A DNA stretch of 64,000 nucleotides from Ailurus styani (Eukaryota; Chordata; Mammalia; Carnivora; Ailuridae), in assembly GCA_002007465.1 (NCBI GenBank), contig LNAC01000272.1:464002-528001 (forward strand), written 5' to 3'. The notes under the pieces are model-generated. The model was not told the origin of the DNA and ran no database searches. It was given only the letters and a program-made list of their open reading frames with translations. Shown here one piece after another: positions 1-11,402 of the stretch. Position 1 is the stretch's first letter. Each line of letters starts with the position of its first letter. Both the position numbers and the translations under genes were made by a program.

Positions 1-620
1 ACTTCAGCAAGCTGCTCCAACTGCCCACTCCTGCTGAACTGCTCTACTTCTGTAATTTGCTCTTAGCACAATATAAAAACAAGGGACACATTTGTTCTGG
101 GTTACCTGATCCCTTGTAGTTAAATAAATCCTCGCCCCAGACAAGGAGCTTATTAAAAACAGTGGAAACCATATTTCATAACTCTATCACAGGCTCTGTC
201 TCTCCCCTCCCACCTGGCCTCGCACTGGGTAGGGCCAGCGGACCCCAAGAGCAACAGAGGACTGAGCTGGAAAACGAGCAGAGCTCTTGAACACCTGGCA
301 TAGTGCAAAGATTAACCTAACAGGATCCTTTTAGTTCCTAGATACTTCCATTTGGTATAGTGGGGGTGTTTTCTAATAGAAGTGTACTTATTTTGTGTGA
401 GTCAACCAGCCAGATGTGAGATCCTAAACTGTGTTTACTATACCTTTACAGAAAGTATCTTTTACAGAAATTGAAGAATGTCTTACTATCATCAAGACTA
501 GGTTCTCTCTACTGAGGCTGCTCTATCTAATAATAGAAAAGAAGTCTCTTTTGGATTAGCCAAAGTGATTGTAAAAGGAAATATAGAACCACTAGAAATG
601 TGTTAGTCCCATGATTTTAT
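1..620. other. Non-coding stretch, nothing recognised
   Basis: There is no open frame of note and no repeat family I can name. Composition is AT-moderate with one more GC-rich patch near 195-290. Confidence 0.5.
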
Positions 621-631
621 ACCCACCTCAT

Positions 632-835
632 GGGGCGCCTGGGTGGCTGAGTAGGTTAAAGCCTCTGCCTTCGGCTCAGGTCATGATCTCAGGGTCCTGG
701 GATAGAGCCCGGAGTTAGGCTGCCTGCTCAGCAGGGAGTCGGCTTCCTCCTCTCTCTCTGCCTGCCTCTCTGCCTACTTGTTATCTCTCTCTCTCTCTGT
801 CAAATAAATAAATAAAATATTAAAAAAAAAATCAC
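632..835 (+). mobile_element. SINEC (Can-SINE), young
   Basis: Full-length tRNA-derived carnivore SINE: GGGGCGCCTGGGTGGCT head, GGGTTAAAGCCTCTGCC-type body, CT repeat, AAATAAATAAAAT and A-tail. It is flanked by an exact 10-bp TSD, ACCCACCTCA, at 621-630 and 836-845. Confidence 0.95.
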
Positions 836-922
836 ACCCACCTCAGAAGGTACCACACTGTGGCTACAGCACAATAGAAAGCTCAGGACTGGTAACTCAT
901 TTCAAAAATACTACAATAGTCA

Positions 923-1110
923 GGGCGCCTGGGTGGCTCAGTTAAGTGTCTTCCTTCAGCTCAGCTCATGATCCCTGGGTCCTGGAATTAAGCTCCCAGC
1001 TCAGCTGGGAGTCTCCTTGTCTCTCTCCCTGTGTCCCTCCCCCTGGCTCATGCTCTCTATCACACTCTCAAATAAATGAATGAATAAATAAATAAAACCC
1101 TTTTAAAAAA
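923..1110 (+). mobile_element. SINEC (Can-SINE)
   Basis: GGGCGCCTGGGTGGCTCAG head and AATGAATGAATAAATAAATAAAA tail. This is the GTTAAGTGTC subtype with a shortened tRNA-like region. A short (CA)8 run follows at 1126-1142. No clean TSD was found. Confidence 0.9.
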
Positions 1111-1142
1111 TCCAACTACTGTCATACACACACACACACACA

Positions 1143-2443
1143 TAACTCACATAGATTAATTTCCCTTTGGCCTAACAGACCAGACCAGTGGTTTTCAATC
1201 TGTAGGCAGTGAAACTGATTTACTGGGTTGCAACCTGACTTTATACAAAATAAAAATATAAAAATATCAGAATGCATCACATACAGTATGATTTGGTGAA
1301 AATGCATTACTGGTGTGTGTGAGTGTGCATGAAATTAGCAGTTATTTCTTATTTTGGGCTTTATTTCTTACTATAGTACAAGAAAAGTCTGAAAGCCACC
1401 AGACTGCATCAGAATCAATCAGCAACAATGACTCATCTTCAAGATCTAAATATTTTCTAAAATTATTGACTTAATCCTCACGTAACAGTTCAGTGAGGGG
1501 AAATAAGAACAGTTATGTCTTGTTTGAAAGTAGTTGGTCTCATTTCGAAAGTCAAACAGAGGTCTAGAGGGAATTACTTTTCAATCTAGTCAACAGATGT
1601 AACTCTAAAAAAAATGAACCAAGGATCTGTCATTCTGCTCCCTCTGCATATGCATTTCCTCCAAAGTTAAAGACGCCATTAGCACAAAAGTTCTACTTCG
1701 GTGAGAGAGAAAAAGGAAAAACAGATCTAAAGACATGAGTTTATTTTTTGACATTTCTTCCTACATAAAAATTTTTGAATCTTCTGTGACACTCATTTTT
1801 ATATTGGTAACCATTTCTGAACCTAACAAACCCAGCACTTCTAACAGCTCTCATATTAAATATATTTTGCAACAGAAAGTGAGAAGTTAATGTTATCAAG
1901 AATTTTCCAGTCCCCATGATGACAACTTTGTTGTTAGCATGGACTCCCCTTCACTCTGACAACCAGATAATGTCCACATCTGGGTAACCTTACTGACGAC
2001 CAGGTAACATCCACTTCTGGGTAATCTTACAGACTATAATCAGATTTAGAAAGTCCACTCAGATTTAGCAAGTCCACTCAGTGATCAAGTGGGAAGAGCA
2101 GTTTTCTCACAGATCCTTTCTGTATGCCAACATAGTCCAGTTTAGTTTGCCCCCCAAAGACTTAAGCTATCTAGAACCTCCAGAAAAGGCCCACCAAACG
2201 CAGGAATCTGAGGGAGGGGTACCAATGAGAAGTGCCCACAATGCTCAGAGCCTAGAGACAACTTAGTATTATAAAGCCACCAGAAAACTACTGAAAGACA
2301 CCTGCCAAACCACAAGAGCATTTATTGAGACTTTACTAGGTTTCTACCATTGTATAAGGAGTTTGGTGCTCCTGGTAGGTAACTGTTAGGTACATCCTAA
2401 CACATGATTCCTAGGGGAAAAGAAGGGAAAGCAAATAGAAATC
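1143..2443. other. Non-coding stretch with two local tandem duplications
   Basis: No gene or known transposon was recognised. It contains a 37-bp unit present twice (1957-1993, 1994-2030, 31 of 37 identical) and a 19-bp unit present twice (2041-2059, 2060-2078, 18 of 19 identical). Confidence 0.5.
1957..2078. repeat. Two adjacent short tandem duplications
   Basis: Period 37: two copies around the core ATCTGGGTAACCTTAC at 1957-2030. Eleven bases later, period 19: CAGATTTAGAAAGTCCACT followed by a copy with one substitution, at 2041-2078. Coordinates were counted directly. Confidence 0.85.
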
Positions 2444-2813
2444 TAATAAACACAATTTTTTAAATTTAAATTCAACTTAGTTAACATATAGTGTAATATT
2501 GCTTTCAGGAGTAAAATATAGTTATTTATCACTTACATATAACACCCAGTGCTCATCGCAAGTGCCCTCCTTAATGCCCACCCCCCCACACCTCTCCTCC
2601 AACAACCGTTAGTTCTCTACAGTTAAGTCTTTTATGGTTTGCCTCCCTCTCTGTTTTTATCTTACTTTTCTTTCCCTCCCTATGTTCATCTGTTTTGTTT
2701 CTTAAATTCCACATATGAGTGAAATCATATGGTATTTGTCCTTCTCTGACTTATCTCACTTAGCATAACACACTCTAGTTCCATCCACATCATTGCAAAT
2801 GGCAAGATTTCCT

Positions 2814-2990
2814 TTAAAAAGATTTTATTTGAGAGAGAGAGAACTCAAACAGGGGGAGGGGCAAAGGGAAAGGGAGAAGCAGGCTCCCCACTGAGTGTGG
2901 AGCCCAACATGGGGCTTGATCCCAGGACCCTGAGATCATGACCTGAGCCAAAGTCAGATGCTCAACCAACTGAGCCACCCATGGGCCCCA
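2814..2990 (-). mobile_element. SINEC (Can-SINE), inside L1
   Basis: Antisense SINE: TTTAAAAAGATTTTATTTGAGAG start, GA-rich segment and GAGCCACCCATGGGCCCC end. It splits the L1 3'UTR between AAGATTTCCT and AGGATTTCAC, an imperfect TSD. Confidence 0.9.
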
Positions 2991-3021
2991 GGATTTCACT
3001 TCTGATGGCTGAGTAATATTC

Positions 3022-3045
3022 CTGTGTGTGTGTGTGTATGTCACA

Positions 3046-3078
<33 letters not shown>
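3022..3078. repeat. (TG)n-(CA)n compound microsatellite
   Basis: A TG run of about 14 bases, a short ATGTCACACTC spacer, then about 30 bases of CA. The two halves are self-complementary and could extrude as a hairpin. It sits inside the antisense L1. Confidence 0.9.
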
Positions 3079-3080
<2 letters not shown>

Positions 3081-4857
3081 ACCTTCTTTATCCATTCATC
3101 AGTTGATGGGCATTTGGGCTTTTTTCATAATTTGGCTACTGTTGATAGTGCTGCTATAAACACTGGGGTGCATATGTCCCTTCAGATAAGCATTTTTTAT
3201 ATCCTTTGGATAGTACCTAGTAGTACAATTACTGGGTTGTAAGGTAGCTCTAGTTTTTAATTTGTTGAGGAACCTTTATACTATTTTCCAGAGTTTCTGC
3301 ACCAGTTTGCATTCCCACCAACAGTGCAAAAGGCTTCCCCTTTCTCCACAACCTCACAAACATCTGCTGTTTCCAGAGTAAATTTTAGCCATTCTAACAG
3401 GTATGAAGTGGTATCTCATTGTGATTTTGATTTGTATTTCCCTAATGAGTGATAGTGAGCATTTTTTCATTTGTCTGTTAGCCATTAGTATGTCTTCTTT
3501 GGAAAAATGTCTGTTCATGTTTTCTGCCCACTTCTTAACTGGATTATTTATTTTGGGGGGTGCTGATTTTGATGAGTTCTTTATAGATTCTGGATACTAT
3601 CCTGTTATCCGATGTCATTTGCAAATATCTTCTCCCATTCCATCAGTTGCCTTTTTATCCTGATCAAGTCCCGATAGTTCATTTTTGCTTTTGTTTCCCT
3701 TGATCCGGAAATGTGTCTAGTAAGATGTTGCTGTGGTCAAGGTCAAAGACGTTGCTGCCTATTTCTCCTCTAGGATTTTGATGGTTTCCTATCTTACATT
3801 TAGGTCTTTCATCCATTTTAAATTTATTTCAGTGTTTGGCAAAAGAAAGTGGTCCACTTTCATTCTTCTGTCCAGTTTTCCCAACACCATCTGTTGAAGA
3901 GACTTTTTTTCTGATGGATACTCTTTCCTAATTGATGAAGATTAGTTGACCACAGAGGTGACGGTTCATTTCTAGGTTCTCTATTCTGTTCCACTGATCC
4001 ATGTGCCTGTTTTTGTGCCAGTACCTACTATCTTGATGACTACAGCTTTGTAATATAGCTTTAAGTCTGGAATTGTGATGCCTCCCACTATGCTTTTCTT
4101 TTTCAACATTACCTTGGCTATTTGGGGTCTTTTCTGGTTCCATACAAATTTTAGGATTGTTTGTTCTAGTTCTGTGAAAAATGCTGGTGTAACTTTGATT
4201 GGGATTGCACTGACTGTGTAGATTGCTTTGGGTAGGTAGTAAAGAAATTTAAACAATATTTTCTTCTAATTCAGGAGCATGGAATGTTTTTCCATTACTT
4301 TGTGTCCTCTTCAATTTCTTTCATTAGTGTTCTACAGTTTTCAGTGTACAGATCTTCTGCCTCTTCGATTAGGTTTATTCCTAGGTATCTTATGGTTTTT
4401 TGTACAACTGTAAATGAGATCGATTCCTTGGTTTCTCCTTCTGCCACTTCATTACTGGTGTACAGAAATGCAACAGATTTCTGTGTTGACTTTATATCCT
4501 GCGACTTTGCTAAATTCATGTAGCAGCTTTAGCAATTTTTTGGTGGAGCCTTTTAGGTTTCTACATTGAGTATCATGTCATCTGCAAAGAATGAAAATTT
4601 GACTTCTTCCTTGCTAATTTGGATGCCTTTTATTTCTTTTTGTTGTTTGCCGAGGGAAGGCCTTCCAGTACTATGTTGAACCACAGTGGTGACAGTGGAC
4701 ATTCCTGTCGTGTTCCTGACCTTAGGGGAAAAGCTCTCAGTTTTTCCCCATGGAGGATATTAGCTGTGGGACTTTGGTATATGGCCTATATGACGCTGTA
4801 GTATTAATAACACAAATATTTAACTGAATTAATGTTTGGTTACAACTTAGGCAGGCT

Positions 4858-4952
4858 ATAGGTATATATATACATATATACACACATATGTGTACATATA
4901 TACACATATATGTACACATATATGTGTACACACACACACACACATATATATT
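4858..4952. repeat. Alternating TA/CA/TG low-complexity tract
   Basis: About 95 bases of nearly perfect alternating purine-pyrimidine (TATATATACATATATACACA style) with several self-complementary ACATATATGT segments. Long frames over it are low-complexity artefacts. Confidence 0.9.
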
Positions 4953-5019
4953 CTATGATCCTTAATTAGCAAACTTACTTCATGTAAATTTCAACATTTG
5001 ATTCCAAGGAAAAAAGGGA

Positions 5020-5160
5020 AAGAAAATAAGGATTATCATCCTCCTGATTTTACAAAGAGGCTATAACAAAAAGAGATGCCTAAACCTGACAAGCCAAGAC
5101 AGTGGTGGAATGAAGTATGTGTCTTTTAACTCCTAGTGTCACTGTTCTTTCCAACATCAC
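5020..5160 (-). mobile_element. MIR remnant
   Basis: It matches the antisense MIR order: TTATCATCCTCCTGATTTTACAAAGAGGC (a diverged Cs of 'bits of tail'), a GTGGTGGAATGAAGT block and TCACTGTTCTTTCC. It is strongly diverged. Confidence 0.5.
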
Positions 5161-5240
5161 AGGAAATCTTGCTCAGATAATATGGAGGATATCCTTCTAA
5201 AGGCTTAAAACTCACCAATTATCAGATTACTTCATTCTTT

Positions 5241-5438
5241 TTTTTTTTTTAAAGATTTTATTTATTTATTTGACAGAGAGAGAGAGATAGCGAGAGCAGG
5301 AACACAAGCAGGGGAGTGGGAGAGGGAGAAGCAGGCTTCCTGCCGAGCAGGAAGCCTGGTGCGGGACTTATCCCAGGACCCCAGGATCATGACCTGAGCC
5401 CAAGGCAGACGCTTAACAACTGAGCCACCCAGGCGCCC
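5241..5438 (-). mobile_element. SINEC (Can-SINE), young
   Basis: Antisense SINE from the T-run and AAAGATTTTATTTATTTATT to GAGCCACCCAGGCGCCC. It is flanked by a clean TSD, AGATTACTTCATTCTTT, starting at 5224 and 5439. Confidence 0.95.
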
Positions 5439-5456
5439 AGATTACTTCATTCTTTT

Positions 5457-6175
5457 TACCTCTGTGTGGTTCCCTGTGACCATACAGCTATTTACCTAAC
5501 TGCAGCAAATTCCTACTTGGTAAGAAAACAGAATAGAAAAATTCACTTACTAACACAGCTGAGAAGCAATTACATATATGAGTGTGAGTGAAATAACACA
5601 GGAAGATGCTGTTATAGGGATTAAGAATACAGTGGCTGGTAGTAGTTCTTATGATTCAGCTTCTAGGCTCTACTGAACCAGTAACTCTCATAACTGTTCT
5701 ACCTGGTATTCAAAGTATATGTACTCTCTCACACATAAAGGTTTTAGAACCTACATTAAGTCAACACCATACTATTCACTCAGAATTGATTTTAATGGGT
5801 CTCTGCTTTCTCTGTATGCATAACTAATATCTTACTTAGTTTTTACTGCCTTGTGTCAAAGGACTTTCAAAGAGATACAGACTAGAGAAAAATAACTAAT
5901 AAAAATAATAATATATAATAATAAAAAATAATATGTCACAATCAATGTTCTCTGACATGAGAGTGCTGGCTTCCCAGCTGCTTCTGAGTACTACATATAT
6001 GGTCTTCTTACACACCACGAAATGCTTCTTCAGTGCCTTTACCTACTCTTGTTATCACATTTCTTATGTTTCTGTGGCATTCTTAATAATCTGGGATTAA
6101 TACACTTACTCAGTATGTAACCTTAGGTGAATTTCATAAGTCCTAACTTGTAATCAAGACCTAGATGTCATATAT

Positions 6176-6206
<31 letters not shown>

Positions 6207-6309
6207 TCTGCCTAACATGTAAACAAAGAAATTAATTCAATTAAATATTTGCATTTATTAAACTAACAAATATTTTTAAAATTTTGAATCCTCTACTTTT
6301 AATGAATAT
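5457..6309. other. Non-coding stretch with an (AT)n microsatellite
   Basis: AT-rich sequence with no recognised gene. An uninterrupted (AT)n run lies at 6179-6207 and an AATAATAAT-type patch near 5895-5935. Confidence 0.5.
6179..6207. repeat. (AT)14 microsatellite
   Basis: Perfect alternating AT for about 29 bases. Confidence 0.95.
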
Positions 6310-6830
6310 GTATGAAAACAGGTATTCTCTTACTCTGCTACTGGGTAAGACAGTCAAAACTTCTCTGGAGGACAATGTGACAATGTAAATCCAAAGTTTT
6401 AAACCATGCACATGCCATTTGACTGAGAAATTCCCAGAGACTTGTCTTGAGGAAGCTAACTAATGATTTACCTAAAAGCATGTTTCTTAGAGTATTATTT
6501 TACAGTATAAAGCTGGAAATAACCTAGATGTACCTGTAACAGGAACTGGTTATAATTTATAACAAATAGATCCATACCATAAATTACGAAATGGCTATTA
6601 CAAATAATGCTATAGGAATATATCCTTTGCCATTGAAAGTTACCTAAGACATAGTGTTTAAGTGGGAATAAAAGGCTGCAAAACTGTATATATTACAAAA
6701 ATTATGTACTTATACACATAGGTTCACATTCATGATGCTTATGACAAGGTAGAGGGATAGTAATCTTTCTACAATGAATACTATTACTTAATAAAAACTT
6801 TTTACACAGATGAGATATTTGTAACATGAA
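6310..6830 (+). mobile_element. Old L1 3'-end fragment
   Basis: Sense-oriented L1 landmarks, highly diverged: TTTGACTGAGAAATTCCCAG, GGAAATAACCTAGATGTACC, AACTGGTTATAATTTATAAC, AAATGGCTATTACAAATAATG. These are the last few hundred bases of ORF2 and the 3'UTR. No intact frame. Confidence 0.65.
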
Positions 6831-6891
6831 AGTCAATCCATTCTCTCTTTTAAATAGCTGAAGACAGTTTAAATAGTTTACAATATGAGCA

Positions 6892-7208
6892 GGGGTGCCT
6901 GGCTGACTCAGTGGAGAGAGTGTCTTGATTTTGAGGTTGTGAGTTTGAGCCACATGTGGGGTATAGAGATTACTTAAAAAAATTTTTTTTTTCTGTTTAG
7001 GAGAGCGAGCAAAAGCAAGCGAGCCAGAGTGTTGGGGGGAGAGGTTCAGAAGGAGAGGGAGAGAGTCTTAAGCAGGCTCCATGCCCAGCACAGAGCCCCA
7101 TGTGGGGTTTGATCTCACAACCCTGAAATCATGACCTGAGCAGAAATCAAGGGTCGGACGCCTAACTGAGCCATCCAGGCACCCCCAAAATAAAATCTTT
7201 AAAAAATG
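6892..7208 (+). mobile_element. Old SINEC, interrupted by a younger SINEC
   Basis: Short ancestral-type Can-SINE: GGGGTGCCTGGCTGACTCAG head, GGTTGTGAGTTTGAGCC tRNA-like B-box region and GAGATTACTTAAAAA tail. A younger antisense copy sits in its tail, which resumes at 7187. The outer TSD is TTTACAATATGAGCAG (6877-6892) and TTTATAGTATGAGCAG (7209-7224), 14 of 16 identical. Confidence 0.88.
6983..7186 (-). mobile_element. SINEC nested in the tail of an older SINEC
   Basis: Antisense copy from the T-run after TTACTTAAAAAAA to GAGCCATCCAGGCACCCCC, inserted into the A-rich tail of the plus-strand copy. The two lie in opposite orientation. Confidence 0.88.
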
Positions 7209-7224
7209 TTTATAGTATGAGCAG

Positions 7225-7554
7225 ATTGTTTTAGATGCAAGGACTACTACTGACCCTTAAGGATCCTCTGTAGATAGACAATACTCTGTGGTGAAAGACC
7301 AGGTTTTTAAAAAATTTCTCATTTGTTACAGACTGACATTTTTATAAAATACATGAAAGATGAAGTATGAGAAAAATAAAGTTACATAAAATATAAACTT
7401 CATTTTAAAAACTAAATTCACAAACATGAAGTTACTCTACCAGATTGTTTAAAAAAAGTTTCTAAATTCTTACTTTGAATTCCTGCACCTATCTGGTCCT
7501 TGACAGGTAAGAGTCCACAAACCATGCTCTCAGTAAGCAAGGCTCTAAGTGATT
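7225..7554. other. Non-coding stretch, nothing recognised
   Basis: AT-rich sequence between two SINE insertions. No frame or repeat family is supported. Confidence 0.45.
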
Positions 7555-7566
7555 AAAAAGCCTTTT

Positions 7567-7754
7567 GGGGGCGCCTGGGTGGCTCAGTGGGTTAAAGCCT
7601 CTGCTTTCAGCTCAGGTCATGATCTCAGGGTCCTGGGATCGAGGCCCACATCAGGCTCTCTGCTCGGCAGGGAGCCTGCTTCCTCCTCTCTCTCTGCCTA
7701 CTTGTGATCTCTCTCTCTCTGTGTCAAATAAAGAAATAAAATCGTTAAAAAAAA
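7567..7754 (+). mobile_element. SINEC (Can-SINE), young
   Basis: GGGGGCGCCTGGGTGGCTCAG head and the GTGGGTTAAAGCCTCTGC subtype. TSD AAAAAGCCTTTTGG at about 7555-7568 and 7755-7768. Confidence 0.95.
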
Positions 7755-7768
7755 AAAAAGCCTTTTGG

Positions 7769-8478
7769 CAGTGGCCTAATCATTGCATCAAGTAGACTGG
7801 ATTCTGATTGAACATCTGGACAATCTTCTGCAACAGAAGGTAACTTTCTCCAATAAACAGGAGCATTTGGGCTCTTCCTGTTATGTTGACCATATTCACT
7901 GGCCTACGATGTTTTTCTTATGCTAATAGACATTTTCAATAAAGTCATATAATTTTAAACCATCAGTCATTTTCCAAAAGAATCAAACACAATCTCATAT
8001 AGTAGAAACCTGGCTTCAGAGAATTAACATTTTCCAAATCCTGGGGAAAGAGCAGTCATTAGGTCATAGCAAAGTGGATGTGCCAGAAATACAGATTCAT
8101 CTGGTTGAAATGGGAGCAATGAAAAATGTACATATTGATACTGAGGGCTTAAATTGCCTATCTGCTCCCAGATTTAAGCAGAAGAAAATCAGACAACGTG
8201 CCAGTCCCTTGGCAACATGAATATAGTCTCGGGAAAGGCTGAATGAATCCTGTCACTCTACCTGAGGAATGAACCAATGATGGGCTTCTCTGGACTAATG
8301 CCAAAGAAATAGGAATATAAACATCTTACTTTATGTTGAGATTAAAAAGAATTTAAGTCCCAAGTGATTCCCTGAAATTATGTAGCCTGATCTCCAGAAA
8401 TAAAGGTTCAGAGTTTAATAAAAGCAAAAAACCTGAAAGTACTATGGATCAGAACTAAGGATTCTCAATCAGTGTTCA
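7769..8478. other. Non-coding stretch, nothing recognised
   Basis: About 700 bases without a convincing frame. A diverged ancient repeat or pseudogene fragment near 8090-8260 cannot be excluded, but no family was recognised. Confidence 0.45.
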
Positions 8479-8486
8479 GGTATGGA

Positions 8487-8670
8487 GGGGCGCCTGGGTG
8501 GCTCAATCATTAAGTGTCTGCCTTTCGCTCAGGTCATGATCCCAACATCCTGGGATCGAGCCCTGCATCAGGCTCCCTGCTCAGCGGGAAACCTACTTCT
8601 CCCTCTTCCACTCCCCCTGCTTGTGTTCCCTCTCTGTTGAATAAATAAACAAAATATTTTTTAAAAAAAG
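8487..8670 (+). mobile_element. SINEC (Can-SINE)
   Basis: GGGGCGCCTGGGTGGCTCAA head of the ATTAAGTGTCTGCC subtype, with a tail ending TTTTTTAAAAAAA. TSD GGTATGGA at 8479-8486 and 8671-8678. Confidence 0.93.
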
Positions 8671-8744
8671 GGTATGGAAACACTTTAATTATGTAATTAT
8701 AATATTTTTAAATTGCTGCAAATTTAATCTGTTGGTAGAAAAAT

Positions 8745-8800
8745 GAAAAACTATACCTAGCACAGTGCCTTACAGTAAGTGCTCAGTAAAAGCTTAGCTA
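8745..8800 (+). mobile_element. MIR 3'-end fragment
   Basis: CCTAGCACAGTGCCTTACAG followed by TAAGTGCTCAGTAAA is the diagnostic 3' end of MIR in sense orientation. Confidence 0.7.
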
Positions 8801-8843
8801 GGAGTTTAGCTCTTTGAGCTGTCCGAGAATGGCAATCAAATGC

Positions 8844-9042
8844 TTTTTTTTTTTTTTTTAAGATTTTGTTCATTTATTTGAGAGAGTAAGAGAGCAGAAG
8901 CACTGGGAAGGGGCAGAGGGAGAGGGAAAAGGAGGCTCCCCACCGAGCAGGGAACCCGACATGGGGCCCTATCCCAGGACCCTGTGATATCATGACCTGA
9001 GCTGAAGGCAGACACCCAACTGATTGAGATACCTAGGCACCC
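8844..9042 (-). mobile_element. SINEC (Can-SINE)
   Basis: Antisense SINE with a T15 run, AAGATTTTGTTCATTTATTTGAG and end CTAGGCACC. TSD CAAATGC around 8837 and 9043. Confidence 0.92.
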
Positions 9043-9049
9043 CAAATGC

Positions 9050-9351
9050 CTTATTTTTATCAGATAAGAAGAGCTAGATCAAAAATATGAGCAATGATTT
9101 AGTATGAAAGGAATAGAAAGACTAATATAGTTAAACAAAAGACAGGCAGAAACTAGAACTAAAAAGAAATGTAAACAGAAAGCTGTAAAATAGCAAATGA
9201 AGTTTCTCAGTCAAAAGAGAACAGGAAGATGCAAATTGGTATCACCGAAGCCTTAAAGAAAAAAAAAATTCTCACTGTAAGCTAAGAATAGTCAAATTCA
9301 ATCCATGAAGTCTAAAGTATTAGATTCTTTTCTCCACTTCATACAAAGTAT
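9050..9351. other. Non-coding stretch, nothing recognised
   Basis: A-rich sequence without a supported feature. Confidence 0.45.
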
Positions 9352-9960
9352 GCATTTTTTAAACTGAAGTAAAACTTACACACAGGATTCTGTGCAAATC
9401 TTCTATGTTCAGTTTGATAAGGTTTTACATAAGTACACATCCAGATAATGTTAACAAACATTTTCAGAGCTTCCTCCCAGTCTGTAACACCCCCTCGACC
9501 CACCACAAACTGATCACCGCTTAGCAATTTTGCCTGTTTTCGATGGTCATGGTATCATACAGTATGGACTCTTGTATTGGCTTTTTTCCACTCAAACCCA
9601 AATTTTGAAATACATCCCTATTTCTGTGGGCCTCAGTAGTTTGTTCCTTTTTACTGCTGAGCAGTACTCCACTGCATGAAGGTGCTACAATTTGGTTTAG
9701 CCACTCTCCTGTTGATGGACATCTGGGTTGTTTTCAGTCTTCTGCTATCATCATCAATAAAGCTGTCATGGAATAAGCCTTCTTCTACAAGTCTTTTGGT
9801 GGACATAAACACTCATTTCTCTCGGATATATGCCTAGAACAGACTGCTAAATTACAAGATAGGTATGTGTATAAAAAGGTAGGTATGGGCCAGTTTTCCA
9901 AAGTGATCATATCAATTTACTCTTCGATTAGCAATGCTGGAGAGATCTCATATAAAGTTT
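9352..9960 (-). mobile_element. Old L1 3'-end fragment
   Basis: Antisense L1 3' landmarks: TGCTGAGCAGTACTCCACTG, CTGTTGATGGACATCTGGGT, TTGTTTTCAGTCTTCTGC. Divergence is high and no ORF2 frame survives. Confidence 0.75.
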
Positions 9961-10481
9961 TTAAATTTAAAAAGAGTTCTTGGTTGAGCGGGGGTAACAT
10001 ACACAGAGTGCTCACACCTCAGGGGATATACAAGATAATTTGGGGGGACGGTGTGAGAAGAAAATAGTACAGTTTCTATTTTAGTTTCTTATTCTTTTAC
10101 CTACAAAGTAAATTTTACTAATATTTAATATATAAATTGACACTAGTGTCCTTATTCAGATGGTTGTATTTATTCACTTTGGGCAAACTGTGATTTATTG
10201 CCATTTGAGAGTGCCTGGTTGAGTGAAATTATGGAATATTCACTTCTAAATGAACTCTTGCCAAATGAACAAGTGGCTAAAAGGAGTCTGCAAAGATAAT
10301 ACCAATAATGTAAGCACAAGCAAACAAGGAAATGGCCCAGCTGACAGTTCTATTATAGAAAATCTATTTAGAAAAACTGTGACTATCTAGTCACATCTCA
10401 CAAGAAACAGGCAAAAAAATTTCAAAAGCTGATATTTTAAAAAATACAGACTTAATCTATTACTATTAATATTTTGCTAAT
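9961..10481. other. Non-coding stretch, nothing recognised
   Basis: AT-rich sequence. A 66-aa frame ending near 10067 overlaps L1 remnant and is not gene-like. Confidence 0.45.
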
Positions 10482-10496
10482 AAGAATTTTAAAACA

Positions 10497-10695
10497 GGGC
10501 GCCTGGGTGGCTCAGTGGGTTAAAGCCTCTGCCTTCGGCTCAGGTCATGATCTCAGGGTCCTGGGATCGAGGCCCGCATCGGGCTCCCTGCTCAGCGGGG
10601 AGTCTGCTTCCTCCTCTCTCTCTGCCTGCCTCTCTGCCTGCTTGTGATCTGATCTCTGTGTGTTAAATAAATAAATAAAATCTTTAAAAAAAAAA
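10497..10695 (+). mobile_element. SINEC (Can-SINE), very young
   Basis: Near-consensus copy of the GTGGGTTAAAGCCTCTGCC subtype with an exact 15-bp TSD, AAGAATTTTAAAACA, at 10482-10496 and 10696-10710. The exact duplication implies recent insertion. Confidence 0.97.
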
Positions 10696-10854
10696 AAGAA
10701 TTTTAAAACATAAATTACATCATGTCATCCCTTTTTGTATTTAATGTATGCACTTACAGTAAACTGTACATGTATATATAATTTAAAGCAAATTTATATA
10801 TATTAGGGATTTTTACCAATAGGGCACATGATCAAAAGGATTCAGAGACACACT

Positions 10855-10978
10855 AAATCTGTGAGGTGAGAATTAGGCCTATTTAACAGGCTAGTAAATT
10901 AAAACTTAGAAAGATTACAGAATATGCCTAAGGTCACAGAGTATGAACCTCAGCCAAAAACAGAATTCAACCTGACCA
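10855..10978 (-). mobile_element. MIR remnant
   Basis: Antisense MIR core: GCCTAAGGTCACAGAGTATG preceded by a diverged AAACTTAGAAAGATTACAG stretch and followed by ACAGAATTCAACCTG. Confidence 0.6.
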
Positions 10979-11299
10979 AATTTACTAGATGAGTGAATCC
11001 TGTTGGCCCACATTTCTCACAAGGGGCTGCCTAGGACCTAACATCTTCCCTACAGCAGGGAAGTTACTTCTGCATTCAAGCATGGACATTCTTTGATGGA
11101 ATAGTCCTCCCTATAGTCTGAACCAAAATCTGTCTCCCCCATGTTTTTCCTCCTAGGTCTGATCCCTTGGGGCCATACAGAATCAAATCCCCACAAGACC
11201 AGCCTTCATATCGAGTGACAGTATTTGAAATATGAATAAATAGGATTTTTTTTTTTACAGTTAGCATCTGGTAACATCATCTACAAAGCTATAGCTAGG

Positions 11300-11402
11300 T
11301 GTTAAAATGGGGATAATGCCTTCGTGAACTGGAGTGGAAATAATATGAGAACATACATGAAGCATACAGCACCGTAACTAACAGTAGGGACTCAAATATC
11401 TT
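11300..11402 (+). mobile_element. MIR remnant
   Basis: Sense MIR 3' half: TTAAAATGGGGATAATGCC, an ATGAGAACATACATGAAGCA block, then AACTAACAGTAGGGACTCAA. Confidence 0.6.

Larger units (their letters stand above)
2456..4800 (-). mobile_element. 5'-truncated L1 LINE (ORF2 C-terminus plus 3'UTR)
   Basis: The antisense carnivore L1 3' end begins near TTAACATATAGTGTAATATT and runs through ORF2 C-terminal sequence. Broken minus frames at 4295-4519 and 3981-4256 read [45 protein letters not shown], as in L1 ORF2. Coding is disrupted by frameshifts, so this is a dead copy. A possible imperfect TSD (TAATAAACACAA at 2444-2455, TAATAACACAA at 4805-4815) suggests one insertion event. It was later hit by a SINEC (2814-2990), and a TG/CA microsatellite grew inside it. 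Confidence 0.88.

Noticed and set aside
3024..3242. Frames with Cys-Val or Thr-His runs at dinucleotide tracts (also 4737-4943, 14503-14718, 17418-17648)
   Set aside because: These are translations of CA/GT microsatellites, not proteins.
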